In this document: positions 26,383 to 33,384 of the stretch, one piece after another | Layout: each line of letters begins with the position of its first letter | How positions within the stretch are numbered: position 1 is the stretch's first letter | Assembly: GCA_027623235.1 (NCBI GenBank) | Contig: JAQBVJ010000053.1 | Location: 1 to 46,741, forward strand | From: Planctomycetota bacterium | Lineage (GTDB): Bacteria; Planctomycetota; Planctomycetia; Planctomycetales; Planctomycetaceae | DNA: 46,741 nucleotides | Reading direction: 5' to 3' | Notes under the pieces: generated by a model | Seen by the model: the letters and a program-made list of their open reading frames with translations, nothing else | Databases searched by the model: none | Told to the model about the DNA's origin: nothing | Program-made: the position numbers and the translations under genes

Positions 26383-28116
26383 TCAGCCCTGATCGAGCGT
26401 GGACCGGCCGAGGGCCACATCGAACTCGCTGACGGCCGGAATCAGCATGGCGATCGTCGTGAAGCCGTACGCGACCACGACGGAAAGACAGACTCCCAGC
26501 GTACCGTGAAGCAGGAACGTCGTGATGGAATAAAACGTCAGAAATGGCAGCAGCCCGCCGGCGAGCCTTAAAGCCGGTGATGGATTGCGATGAGTCAGCG
26601 ACGCGACCAGCCCCAGACTTCCGGCCACGATAAACACGAAGAAGCTTTGAATCTGTGTCCCGAACGAAGACCGCGCTTCGATCAACAGAATCATCAACAC
26701 GAAAATCCCCACAAAGAGGAAGAACATCGTGCCGAGGCTGTTGGCAATCGCTTGACGCGAACTTCCAAAGCCAAGCCCCGAGTGGACTCCCAGCATCGCC
26801 GCAAAGCCAACCAGTGTGACGTAGCTGGCCGTCAGGTAGATGGAATTTTCCAGCGTCATGGTCCCCTGCGATACGAACCAGCCGACGATCAGAATCGGGA
26901 TCAGCGTGAGCTCTTTCGTGTTGAAGAGCACTCCGCCAAGTTTCCCGTAGACAAATTCTTTCGCTGTGATGTCTGTCGCAACGAGCAGGTCGAGCGTCTT
27001 TGCGTCACGCTCGTTCGAGATCGCCGTGACCGCCTGAGCGTTGATCAGAACGAGCCCCAGAATGGCAAGACCAGTGAAGGCAAAGGCGGATCCGGACACC
27101 ATTCCCAGAAACTGCTCGTCAGAATTGCCCAGGATCAGTTGATAAAACAGCAGCGAGGCGACCACCAGATAGCTCAACTTCAGGACGATCACTTTTCGTC
27201 CGTAGGCACGGGTCATGATCTCCCGCCAGATGACGGGGTTCGCCCAGATTCGACGATGTCGGACGACCGTCGTTGTCTGGCCGCCTTCTGTCTTCTTTTC
27301 GGTTTCCGGATCGATAAACAGCTTTCGGGACGGATTCCAGATTCGCAACCGGTTAATGGCAATGCCAGTGAGAGTGGCCGACAGAAGCAGCATCCCGATG
27401 ACCGATGACATGGCCGAAACACTCGACCCGGTCGACGCCGTGACATCAGCAAGAGGCGACATGATCCCGGCGAGCGCCCGGAACGGGCTCATGACGGATG
27501 CCCAGTCGGCCGCAATCGTTCCCGGCGCAAGTGCGACGATTCCTTCCAGAGTTCCCAGGAATGCAACCATTCCCAGGACAGAAGTTGCCAGCGTCTGAAA
27601 AGTCTTCTCGCGAAGAAACGCGACGAAAGCGGCCCAGCTTCCGGTCAGAACTGCGGATGCCGCGCAGATCGCGAAGGCCCACAGAATCTGTGTGAAGTCG
27701 ACTCCCCCCAGAAACTGCAGGAACACAAACACCGGCAGCGATGCCAGGATCAGCGTCCCGACCTGAAGCAGACTGGCCAGCAGTTTGCCGAGGACGACCT
27801 CACGATTCGAAAGATCGGTCATCAGCAGCAGAATGAGCGTCTGCCGGTCTTTTTCCTGAGCGATATTTCCGGCCGTAAACAGCAGTGAGAAAAACATCAC
27901 CAGCGTGAGCTGCACAAACGCCAGAATCTGAAACGCCAGGCCACCAAATCCGGCCATCGCGCTGATTCCGCGAACGTCCTGAAACCCGAACGTGGTCTGG
28001 CCTGCGGTGTAAAGCAGGACGAACAGGACGCCGATGTAGCCCGACCGGATCAGGTAGTGCCTGACCTGGCGAGGCAGCGTTAACGCTTCGCGGCTGAAAA
28101 TCGGGCCGGCAAACAA
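26383..28116 (-). CDS. ABC-2-type transporter permease
   Basis: The 577-aa product is a polytopic membrane protein with about 12 helices in two halves. Each half opens with an amphipathic segment of the kind found in ABC-2 permeases (GPIFSREALTLPRQVRHYLIR and NPVIWREIMTRAYGRK) and contains the conserved loop around EKDRQTLILLLMTDLSNREVVLGKLL or ERDAKTLDLLVATDITAKEFVYGKL. I choose a TTG start at 28116 because it begins the protein just before the first conserved block; the open frame extends to 28407, but those residues are unrelated and cross a repeat and a promoter-like site. No ATPase is adjacent on this strand. Its partner could be the ATPase at 22917-24035. It is probably an exporter or membrane-complex component; substrate unknown. 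Confidence 0.8.
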   Translation of the reverse strand: MFAGPIFSREALTLPRQVRHYLIRSGYIGVLFVLLYTAGQTTFGFQDVRGISAMAGFGGLAFQILAFVQLTLVMFFSLLFTAGNIAQEKDRQTLILLLMTDLSNREVVLGKLLASLLQVGTLILASLPVFVFLQFLGGVDFTQILWAFAICAASAVLTGSWAAFVAFLREKTFQTLATSVLGMVAFLGTLEGIVALAPGTIAADWASVMSPFRALAGIMSPLADVTASTGSSVSAMSSVIGMLLLSATLTGIAINRLRIWNPSRKLFIDPETEKKTEGGQTTTVVRHRRIWANPVIWREIMTRAYGRKVIVLKLSYLVVASLLFYQLILGNSDEQFLGMVSGSAFAFTGLAILGLVLINAQAVTAISNERDAKTLDLLVATDITAKEFVYGKLGGVLFNTKELTLIPILIVGWFVSQGTMTLENSIYLTASYVTLVGFAAMLGVHSGLGFGSSRQAIANSLGTMFFLFVGIFVLMILLIEARSSFGTQIQSFFVFIVAGSLGLVASLTHRNPSPALRLAGGLLPFLTFYSITTFLLHGTLGVCLSVVVAYGFTTIAMLIPAVSEFDVALGRSTLDQG

Positions 28117-28174
28117 GGCGGGCTTTCTGTTGAGCGAAGTCGGAGGAAAACTCGAATGATGACTTGAGGAAGAG

Positions 28175-28180
28175 GCGGGA
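28175..28180 (-). promoter_or_regulatory. Possible -10 element of the ABC permease operon
   Basis: On the minus strand a perfect TATAAT lies about 60 bases before the proposed TTG start. The hexamer 17 bases upstream is CTGGAG, a poor -35. It supports a start downstream of this point but remains a weak, single-box prediction. Confidence 0.3.
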
Positions 28181-28225
28181 TTATAGAGCCGTCCCGGAAT
28201 CACTCCAGCCCGATGCCGCAGGACA

Positions 28226-28325
28226 GGCTCTGCCTGACGAAGGCCGTTGCGACAATTCCAACCGGCAAAGGATTCAACGTTGACGAGGTCATTTGCGACT
28301 CCGTCAGGCGAAGCCGGCCCGACTG
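28226..28325. repeat. Imperfect inverted repeat after the rhodanese gene
   Basis: Arms of 14 bp (ggctctgcctgacg at 28226-28239 and cgtcaggcgaagcc at 28312-28325) are complementary in 12 positions, with a 72-base centre. The right arm ends 5 bases from the rhodanese stop. It is shorter than the other inverted repeats but shares their position directly behind a gene. Confidence 0.55.
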
Positions 28326-28330
28326 GTGCC

Positions 28331-28669
28331 TCAATACCGCGCCATCCCAGGCTCGATCTCGACCGCCCACGCATCGATACCGCCGGCCATGCTTGCCGCT
28401 GTCTCATACCCCTGCTGCCTCAACCACATGGCAACTCGCAGACTTCGACCGCCGTGGTGGCAGTGTATGATGATCTCGCGACTTTTGTGGGGCTCAAGTT
28501 CGCCGACTCGATCCTGCAGTTCGCTCATCGGCAGCAGCGTCGCACCTTCGATCCGGACCGAGTCGTACTCCGTCTGCTCACGGCAGTCGATGAACAGAAA
28601 ATCGTCGCCGGCATCGAGTTTCTTTTTGACTCCGGCAACGTCGATTTCGATCGGATTCTGTTCGGTCAT
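28331..28669 (-). CDS. Single-domain rhodanese-like protein
   Basis: The 112-aa product is one rhodanese domain with the active-site loop CHHGGR (Cys70 to Arg75). Cys70 would carry a persulfide. The opening IDVAGVKKKLDAGDDFLFID and the CR-x(3)-EY motif (29-34) are standard for GlpE/YgaP-type cytosolic sulfurtransferases; there is no signal peptide. A good ribosome site (aggaag, 7 bases before the ATG) is present. It is 60 bases downstream of the MFS gene on the same strand and may be co-transcribed with it. The sulfur acceptor is unknown. Confidence 0.92.
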   Translation of the reverse strand: MTEQNPIEIDVAGVKKKLDAGDDFLFIDCREQTEYDSVRIEGATLLPMSELQDRVGELEPHKSREIIIHCHHGGRSLRVAMWLRQQGYETAASMAGGIDAWAVEIEPGMARY

Positions 28670-28729
28670 TCGATTTCTTCCTGAAGAATGAAGGGCGTCA
28701 GCAGAGGGTAGCGACGCGAGCGTGGATCG

Positions 28730-30115
28730 TCATCCGAGTTCCCGATCGGCAGGACGGTACCAGATCGCGATCGGCAGGAGCACAACGGCGAGTGCCAGAA
28801 ACATCGTTGACGGCGGCAGCCGGATGTCGAATTCCGCGGAAGCCATCCGCCTGAGCCAGTCGACCGCCGCGTAGAAGACCGCGGAAAGGAGAATGCCAAC
28901 CCAGTTCGCAAAATTCATCGTGGCAATCATCCGCCCCTTCTGCGACTCCGGCGGCACAGACTGAAGGCACGTTTGAAGCGGCACGATGAACAGACCACCG
29001 AACAGACCGACTGCGGTCAGAGCAATCCGCGAATAGAACTCAGCGGCGAGAATCGGATTTCTGATCTGGTACCACAGTGTCAGATGGGGACCATATTCGA
29101 GCGAGGTATTCATCCCCGATGGAATCCACAAGACGGACAACAGACTCGCGATCAGTCCCCAGACGCCGACTTTGACCAGACCAAAGCGAATCCGATTTTT
29201 CGAGAGCTGCCCACCGAGCACGCAGCCAACCGCAATCCCAACCGCCATGCAGGCTGCCAGCAGACTCGTTCGCGTGTCACTGAGCTCGAGCTGCCGTTTG
29301 CCGTAGCTGTTGACCGCCTGCTGGACGACAGCACCGGCGAACCAGAAACAGGCGGAGACAAAAACGACTCCACGCAGAAACCGGTCCGATTTCAGCAGCT
29401 GCCAGTTCTCCGGGTCGATCGCGGCCGCTCGCCACGAGAATCGTAGATCGGGTTGAGCGACCGAGGTTCGCCGAATCAGCAGTGCTGCAGCGGTGCCGAT
29501 CAAAGCGATGGCAATCGAACCGGCACTCGTCCAGGCCAGACCGGTTTGCCCCGGCAACAGATCGCGGGCGAACCCGGCAACGGACATGCCGAGGATGATC
29601 GCGACAAACGTCGTCATCTGAAACAGGCCGTTGATGACCGGCAGGTCTCGCCCGCGAAACAGCTCGGGAAGGATGCCGTATTTTGGCGGCCCGAAAAACG
29701 TGCTCTGCATGCTCATCAGAAACAGCACAACCAGCAGCAGCCAGAGCTGCCCGGACAGGAACGCCAGCAGCCCGGCGGACATCACGGCAATTTCGAGCGA
29801 CTTGAAAAGGACGATGCCGCTGCGTTTGCTTCGGCGATCAGCGAGCACTCCGGCCAGACCGGAAAACAGCAGCCACGGCACTGCGAAAACGGCCATGGCG
29901 AGCGGCTGCAGATCGGCCGCATTTTTTCCGGCTGTTCGTGCCTGATCGACGCACAGCAGCAGGACAAGCTGCTTGAACAGATTGTCGTTCAACGCGCCAA
30001 GAAACTGGCTGATTCCGAGCCCGTAAAACGACCGATCGCGAACAACGGAAACGCCTTTCTGTTCCGGATTTGAGTCCGGCGAACTGTGGTCGGTGGCCGA
30101 CAGTTCGTCAGACAT
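28730..30115 (-). CDS. MFS transporter, LplT (lysophospholipid transporter)-like
   Basis: The 461-aa product has about 12 transmembrane helices and opens its first helix with the motif FLGALNDNLFKQ (38-49), typical of LplT and of the transporter half of fused LplT-Aas proteins, which flip lysophospholipids inward for re-acylation. RDLPVINGLFQMTTFVAIILG is a second conserved LplT-type segment. No acyltransferase (Aas/PlsC) is present alongside, so the substrate is inferred from family only. Its ATG overlaps the end of mfnB by 8 bases, indicating translational coupling. Confidence 0.82.
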   Translation of the reverse strand: MSDELSATDHSSPDSNPEQKGVSVVRDRSFYGLGISQFLGALNDNLFKQLVLLLCVDQARTAGKNAADLQPLAMAVFAVPWLLFSGLAGVLADRRSKRSGIVLFKSLEIAVMSAGLLAFLSGQLWLLLVVLFLMSMQSTFFGPPKYGILPELFRGRDLPVINGLFQMTTFVAIILGMSVAGFARDLLPGQTGLAWTSAGSIAIALIGTAAALLIRRTSVAQPDLRFSWRAAAIDPENWQLLKSDRFLRGVVFVSACFWFAGAVVQQAVNSYGKRQLELSDTRTSLLAACMAVGIAVGCVLGGQLSKNRIRFGLVKVGVWGLIASLLSVLWIPSGMNTSLEYGPHLTLWYQIRNPILAAEFYSRIALTAVGLFGGLFIVPLQTCLQSVPPESQKGRMIATMNFANWVGILLSAVFYAAVDWLRRMASAEFDIRLPPSTMFLALAVVLLPIAIWYRPADRELG

Positions 30116-30926
30116 GCGTGGCTCCGCCGGACGCAGGAGCCGCCCTCAAAGACGGCTCAAAATGAGACTGCATCGCCACTCGAAAGGTTGAGACCGCCTC
30201 GCGATCGACGCTCGCGTTGCGATCTTCCCCTCGGCACGCGGCCGAGCGAACGGCCACGATATCCGGCGCCAGATCGACCAGTTTCGACAGCGATTCCTCA
30301 TTCAGCCTTCCGGCGAGTGCGAGGAACTGTCCCATCTGTGATGTCTGCTCGCGAATTTCGCGAAGCATCTCGAGGCTCATTGCGTCGAGCAGTCTGCCCG
30401 AAGACTTTTCAAATGTATCGATGAGAACCCCGGCGAAGGTTGCATCCGATTTTTCGGTCCGAAGCTGCTCAGACACGGCATCGAGAATTGCCTGAGGATG
30501 CGGTGCTCGTGCGGCCTGCCAGTCCGCATAAATGACCGCAACGTGTCGCGATCCTGCCGGGAGTTTCCGACTGCACCGGACGATCACATCAAGCCACTCG
30601 GAGGACCAGTGATCACGATCGCCCATGCCGGCAAGACCAAGCTTTACGAAACGCAGTTCGGCTTTCTGGACAGAGCCAGGGTCGAGAGGCGCGGACTGTT
30701 TCCAGTCGATGCACTCACCGAGAGCGGAACTGACAGCAACTCCGGCTTCGCTGCCGACGTCGGCCACGTCGCAGATCACTGAGGCGGATGCGGCGCCCAG
30801 CGATCCATGCCGCGGCTCTTTCACGTCGAGGATGTCGCAACCGCCGGCGAGTGCCTCTCGAGCTTCCGCGGCGCTGCGGACGCTCACCAGAAGTTGAGGG
30901 CAGCTTGAGTCCGGGCTCCGTTCCAT
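30108..30926 (-). CDS. mfnB: (5-formylfuran-3-yl)methyl phosphate synthase, MfnB (DUF556)
   Basis: The 272-aa product (start ATG at 30926) matches MfnB, which condenses two glyceraldehyde-3-phosphate molecules to the furan precursor of methanofuran. The catalytic residues described for the Methanocaldococcus enzyme (Asp25, Lys27, Lys85, Asp151, Lys155) have clear counterparts with the right spacing: Asp34 and Lys36 in DILDVKEPRHGS, Lys95 in FVKLGLAG, Asp170 and Lys174 in GVLIDTFEKSSGR. The start LLVSVRSAAEAREAL is also typical. Planctomycetes possess tetrahydromethanopterin/methanofuran-linked C1 genes, so an MfnB here is expected; what is unusual is that no other C1 gene is nearby. It begins 8 bases after a small membrane protein gene and overlaps the MFS gene. 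The longer open frame to 31124 overlaps the upstream gene and is rejected. Confidence 0.88.
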   Translation of the reverse strand: MERSPDSSCPQLLVSVRSAAEAREALAGGCDILDVKEPRHGSLGAASASVICDVADVGSEAGVAVSSALGECIDWKQSAPLDPGSVQKAELRFVKLGLAGMGDRDHWSSEWLDVIVRCSRKLPAGSRHVAVIYADWQAARAPHPQAILDAVSEQLRTEKSDATFAGVLIDTFEKSSGRLLDAMSLEMLREIREQTSQMGQFLALAGRLNEESLSKLVDLAPDIVAVRSAACRGEDRNASVDREAVSTFRVAMQSHFEPSLRAAPASGGATHV

Positions 30927-30934
30927 GGTGCCGC

Positions 30935-31312
30935 TTATTCTTCTTTGCTGGTCCGCGGGCCTTGTGACACATCGTCGATAATCCACTTCGGCGACGGAAA
31001 CGCGGGTGACCGCGCGACGACCATCAGCAGTCCGCCAATGATGACGAGGATCGGTACCCCCACATCGAATGTCAGCTTTCCGGACTGTCGCAATACAGAG
31101 AGGATGCTCGCCGACAGAAACCACGGACCGATGACGACATTGACCTTGTCCACGCCGCTCACGGCAAACGGCATGATGCCGGCGGCCGCCAGGCCGGCCG
31201 TCCAGATCCAGTTGATCTCCGGCGGGAAGATATTCAGCGTGCTGAGAAGCCAGCCGATTCCGACCAGGATCATCAGCAGCGGGACAGCCAAAGTCGATTT
31301 GCCGGCATTCAT
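30935..31312 (-). CDS. Small membrane protein with four helices
   Basis: This 125-aa product is nearly all hydrophobic: segments at about 8-26, 35-52, 58-74 and 85-102, with a short charged tail ending SKEE. Its layout resembles the LiaI/DUF5668-type small membrane proteins, which have unknown or stress-related roles, but I see no firm signature. A good ribosome site (ccaggag) precedes the ATG. It ends 8 bases before mfnB, so the two are likely co-transcribed. A hairpin at 31339-31363 separates it from the DUF1080 gene. Confidence 0.65.
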   Translation of the reverse strand: MNAGKSTLAVPLLMILVGIGWLLSTLNIFPPEINWIWTAGLAAAGIMPFAVSGVDKVNVVIGPWFLSASILSVLRQSGKLTFDVGVPILVIIGGLLMVVARSPAFPSPKWIIDDVSQGPRTSKEE

Positions 31313-31338
31313 AACAGGCTCCTGGTGGTTCGAAGGAA

Positions 31339-31363
31339 GCGGGCGGCTGTTCGGCCCGCCCGC
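31339..31363 (-). terminator. Possible terminator hairpin after the DUF1080 gene
   Basis: An 8-bp GC-only stem (gcgggcgg/ccgcccgc) with a 9-nt loop lies 18 bases beyond the DUF1080 stop on the minus strand. It is followed by TTCCTTCG, so the U-run is poor. It may be a weak terminator or an RNA-stabilising hairpin. Confidence 0.4.
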
Positions 31364-31380
31364 GGAATCCCCAATGGGCG

Positions 31381-32379
31381 TCAGCGGTCTTTTTTCACAA
31401 CCCAGATATTGCGGTATTTCAGCGGATTCCCGTGATTCTGGAAGTAGATCGGACCCGGCTCCGGACCTTCCTTCACCGGGTGAGCTCGCGTGCCCCTCGG
31501 GAGTTCCGCGTCCTTGTGGACGAGAACGCCATTGTGGCGGACGGTCATCGTGGCGTTTTTGATTTTCTTATCGCCTTCGTACTTCGCTTCGGTGTACTCA
31601 ACGTCGTACGTCTGCCACGAAAGCGGTGGGAAGCACATGTTGAGGTCCGGATCTTTAATCTCGTAAATGCCGCCGCACTCGTTGTTCTTACCGGCCAGGC
31701 CGAACGAGTCGAGGACCTGAACTTCGTAGCGACCCTGCATGTAGCAGCCGCTGTTGCTGCGTCCCTGGCCGCGGGCGTACGGCATGAAGGAGAGCTGAAA
31801 CTCCAGGTGCAGGTCAAAGCTGCCGAACAGTTCCTTCGACGTGCAGCCGTGCATCAGGTTGCCGTCATCGGTCATTTTGCCGCCTTGAAAGGCGTCCGCG
31901 TTTTTTCCGTCGAACAGCACGACCGCTCCTTCCGGAGCTTTCTTGCCAAGCGTCTCGCTTTTTCGAATCACCTTCTTGAGCGTCACGACCGGATTTCCTT
32001 CGGCGTCGCTCACAGTCAGAACTCCGTCCTTGAGAACGCCTTTGCCTTTGTCCTTCCGCTCAAACGTCACGACACCGTCTTCGAGCTTGCCGTCCGCTTC
32101 GACCTTTTCCTTACCGTCCCAGCCATCACCCGGCAGACCGCCGATGTGAGCCACCGCGTGGAAGTTACCGTCGCCTAGAGCGATGACCTGAACTCCAAGT
32201 TTCCCATCGCCGTCGTCCGTCTTCACCGTGCCCGTGTACTCGCCCTGAATCTGGAAATCGACACCGCCCTCTTTCTCATCGAGGATCGGCTTGTTCTTGT
32301 CCTGAGCGATTGCCAGACCGCCAGCCAGCACACACAGAGCCAGCAGGCTCAGCGAAAGATTTCTCATGGAGTAACGCAT
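31381..32379 (-). CDS. Exported DUF1080 (3-keto-disaccharide hydrolase-type) protein
   Basis: I start this 332-aa protein at the ATG at 32379, preceded by a good ribosome site (gaggaaac) and followed by a signal peptide (about 1-25, ending LAIAQ). The first 120 mature residues are a small beta-rich domain with repeated Gly-Asp-Gly motifs. The DUF1080 concanavalin-like domain runs from about 150 to 330: AVVLFDGKNADAFQGG, LEFQLSFMPYARGQGRSNSG, YEVQVLDSFG and the terminal NPLKYRNIWVV. DUF1080 enzymes act on sugars; several are annotated as 3-keto-disaccharide hydrolases. The longer open frame upstream has no signal and is rejected. Confidence 0.88.
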   Translation of the reverse strand: MRYSMRNLSLSLLALCVLAGGLAIAQDKNKPILDEKEGGVDFQIQGEYTGTVKTDDGDGKLGVQVIALGDGNFHAVAHIGGLPGDGWDGKEKVEADGKLEDGVVTFERKDKGKGVLKDGVLTVSDAEGNPVVTLKKVIRKSETLGKKAPEGAVVLFDGKNADAFQGGKMTDDGNLMHGCTSKELFGSFDLHLEFQLSFMPYARGQGRSNSGCYMQGRYEVQVLDSFGLAGKNNECGGIYEIKDPDLNMCFPPLSWQTYDVEYTEAKYEGDKKIKNATMTVRHNGVLVHKDAELPRGTRAHPVKEGPEPGPIYFQNHGNPLKYRNIWVVKKDR

Positions 32380-32487
32380 GGATGTTTCCTCAATGTTCGT
32401 CGTGAGACCGCCGCAGCGAAAAATGGCTGCGGATGCAAGGCGGGCATTCTTGGAGCGAGGCATCAGCAATGCAAGGAGCACTCGCCT

Positions 32488-32565
32488 GTAGCGGAGCGGC
32501 GTAAGCCACCCGGTCCCTGCGGGATCCAACGCCGATCGACCGGACGGCTTACGCCGTTCCGCGAC
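32488..32565. repeat. Imperfect inverted repeat at the end of the HlyIII gene
   Basis: Arms of 28 bp (32488-32515 and 32538-32565) are reverse complements with four mismatches, built around gcggcgtaagcc/ggcttacgccg. The right arm touches the TAG stop (32565-32567) of the minus-strand HlyIII gene. No T-run follows. The 22-base centre has no coding content. Confidence 0.85.
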
Positions 32566-33242
32566 TAAACCGCAGGAATCAGGAACGAATAAATCACGAC
32601 GAAGTGGCAGGCGCTGCCGAGCATCGTGAAGAGGTGCCACACGCTATGAAAGTACGGCACCTTCTCGTCCATGCAGAGAAAAATAATGCCGACCGTGTAG
32701 CTCACGCCGCCGGCGACAATCCAGAAGACTCCCCAGCCGGAAAAGAACTCGGCGGCCGGTGACATCGCGAGGGCAGGCATCCACCCGACCGCGGCGTAAA
32801 ACCAGACGGGCACATTTTCAATGCCCTTCACAAAGAGCTTGGTTGCGATCCCGGCCAGAGCCAGCGCCCACATTCCAGCCGGGACAAGCCACCACCAGTC
32901 GTGCCGGCAAACGGTGAGTCCCACCGGCGTGTAATTCCCCGCGATCATCAGAAAAATGCAGACCTGATCGGCAGACCGCCAGACGTGCTTCTTCCGCCCG
33001 CTGAGGAAACTGTGCGACAGCGTCGAGCTCCAATAGAGCAGCACCAGGCTCACCGCATAAACCCAGCACCCGGCAATCAGCCACGGATCGCCATGACTAT
33101 AGGCGGCGAGAATCAGCGCAACGGCCGCCACCGTGCTGAGAACCGCACCGGCTCCATGAGTAATCTGATTAGCCCGTTCCTGCAGAACAAGCCGCGATTT
33201 GCGTTCTCCGAGGAGAGGATCAGACCAGAGAAGGCCACTCAT
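32565..33242 (-). CDS. Hemolysin III (HlyIII/PAQR) family membrane protein
   Basis: The 225-aa product has seven hydrophobic segments and the conserved HlyIII signatures: ERANQITHGAGAVLS at the N-terminus, YWSSTLSHSF in the second and third helices, GNYTPVGL in the fourth, and a terminal HSVWHLFTMLGSACHF. Ser, Asp and three His residues of this set bind zinc in the related PAQR receptors, which have ceramidase-like activity. Despite the historical name, the role of bacterial HlyIII proteins is not settled. The start at 33242 has no strong ribosome site. The stop lies at the edge of an inverted repeat. Confidence 0.92.
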   Translation of the reverse strand: MSGLLWSDPLLGERKSRLVLQERANQITHGAGAVLSTVAAVALILAAYSHGDPWLIAGCWVYAVSLVLLYWSSTLSHSFLSGRKKHVWRSADQVCIFLMIAGNYTPVGLTVCRHDWWWLVPAGMWALALAGIATKLFVKGIENVPVWFYAAVGWMPALAMSPAAEFFSGWGVFWIVAGGVSYTVGIIFLCMDEKVPYFHSVWHLFTMLGSACHFVVIYSFLIPAV

Positions 33243-33384
33243 AGGGACGCGTCCGTGCGTGCAAAAAGACGTCTCAGACGCCGCTCATGGAGGGATGCCG
33301 AGAATTAAGACCAAAATGACGCGCGTGGAATAGCAGAATCGGCGTTCTGAGTTAACACCGTTTCCCAGTTGTCATGCCGCCTGC

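Noticed and set aside
26383..28407. 674-aa version of the ABC permease starting at 28407
   Set aside because: The added residues show no similarity to permeases and would overlap the rhodanese gene, an inverted repeat and a TATAAT box.
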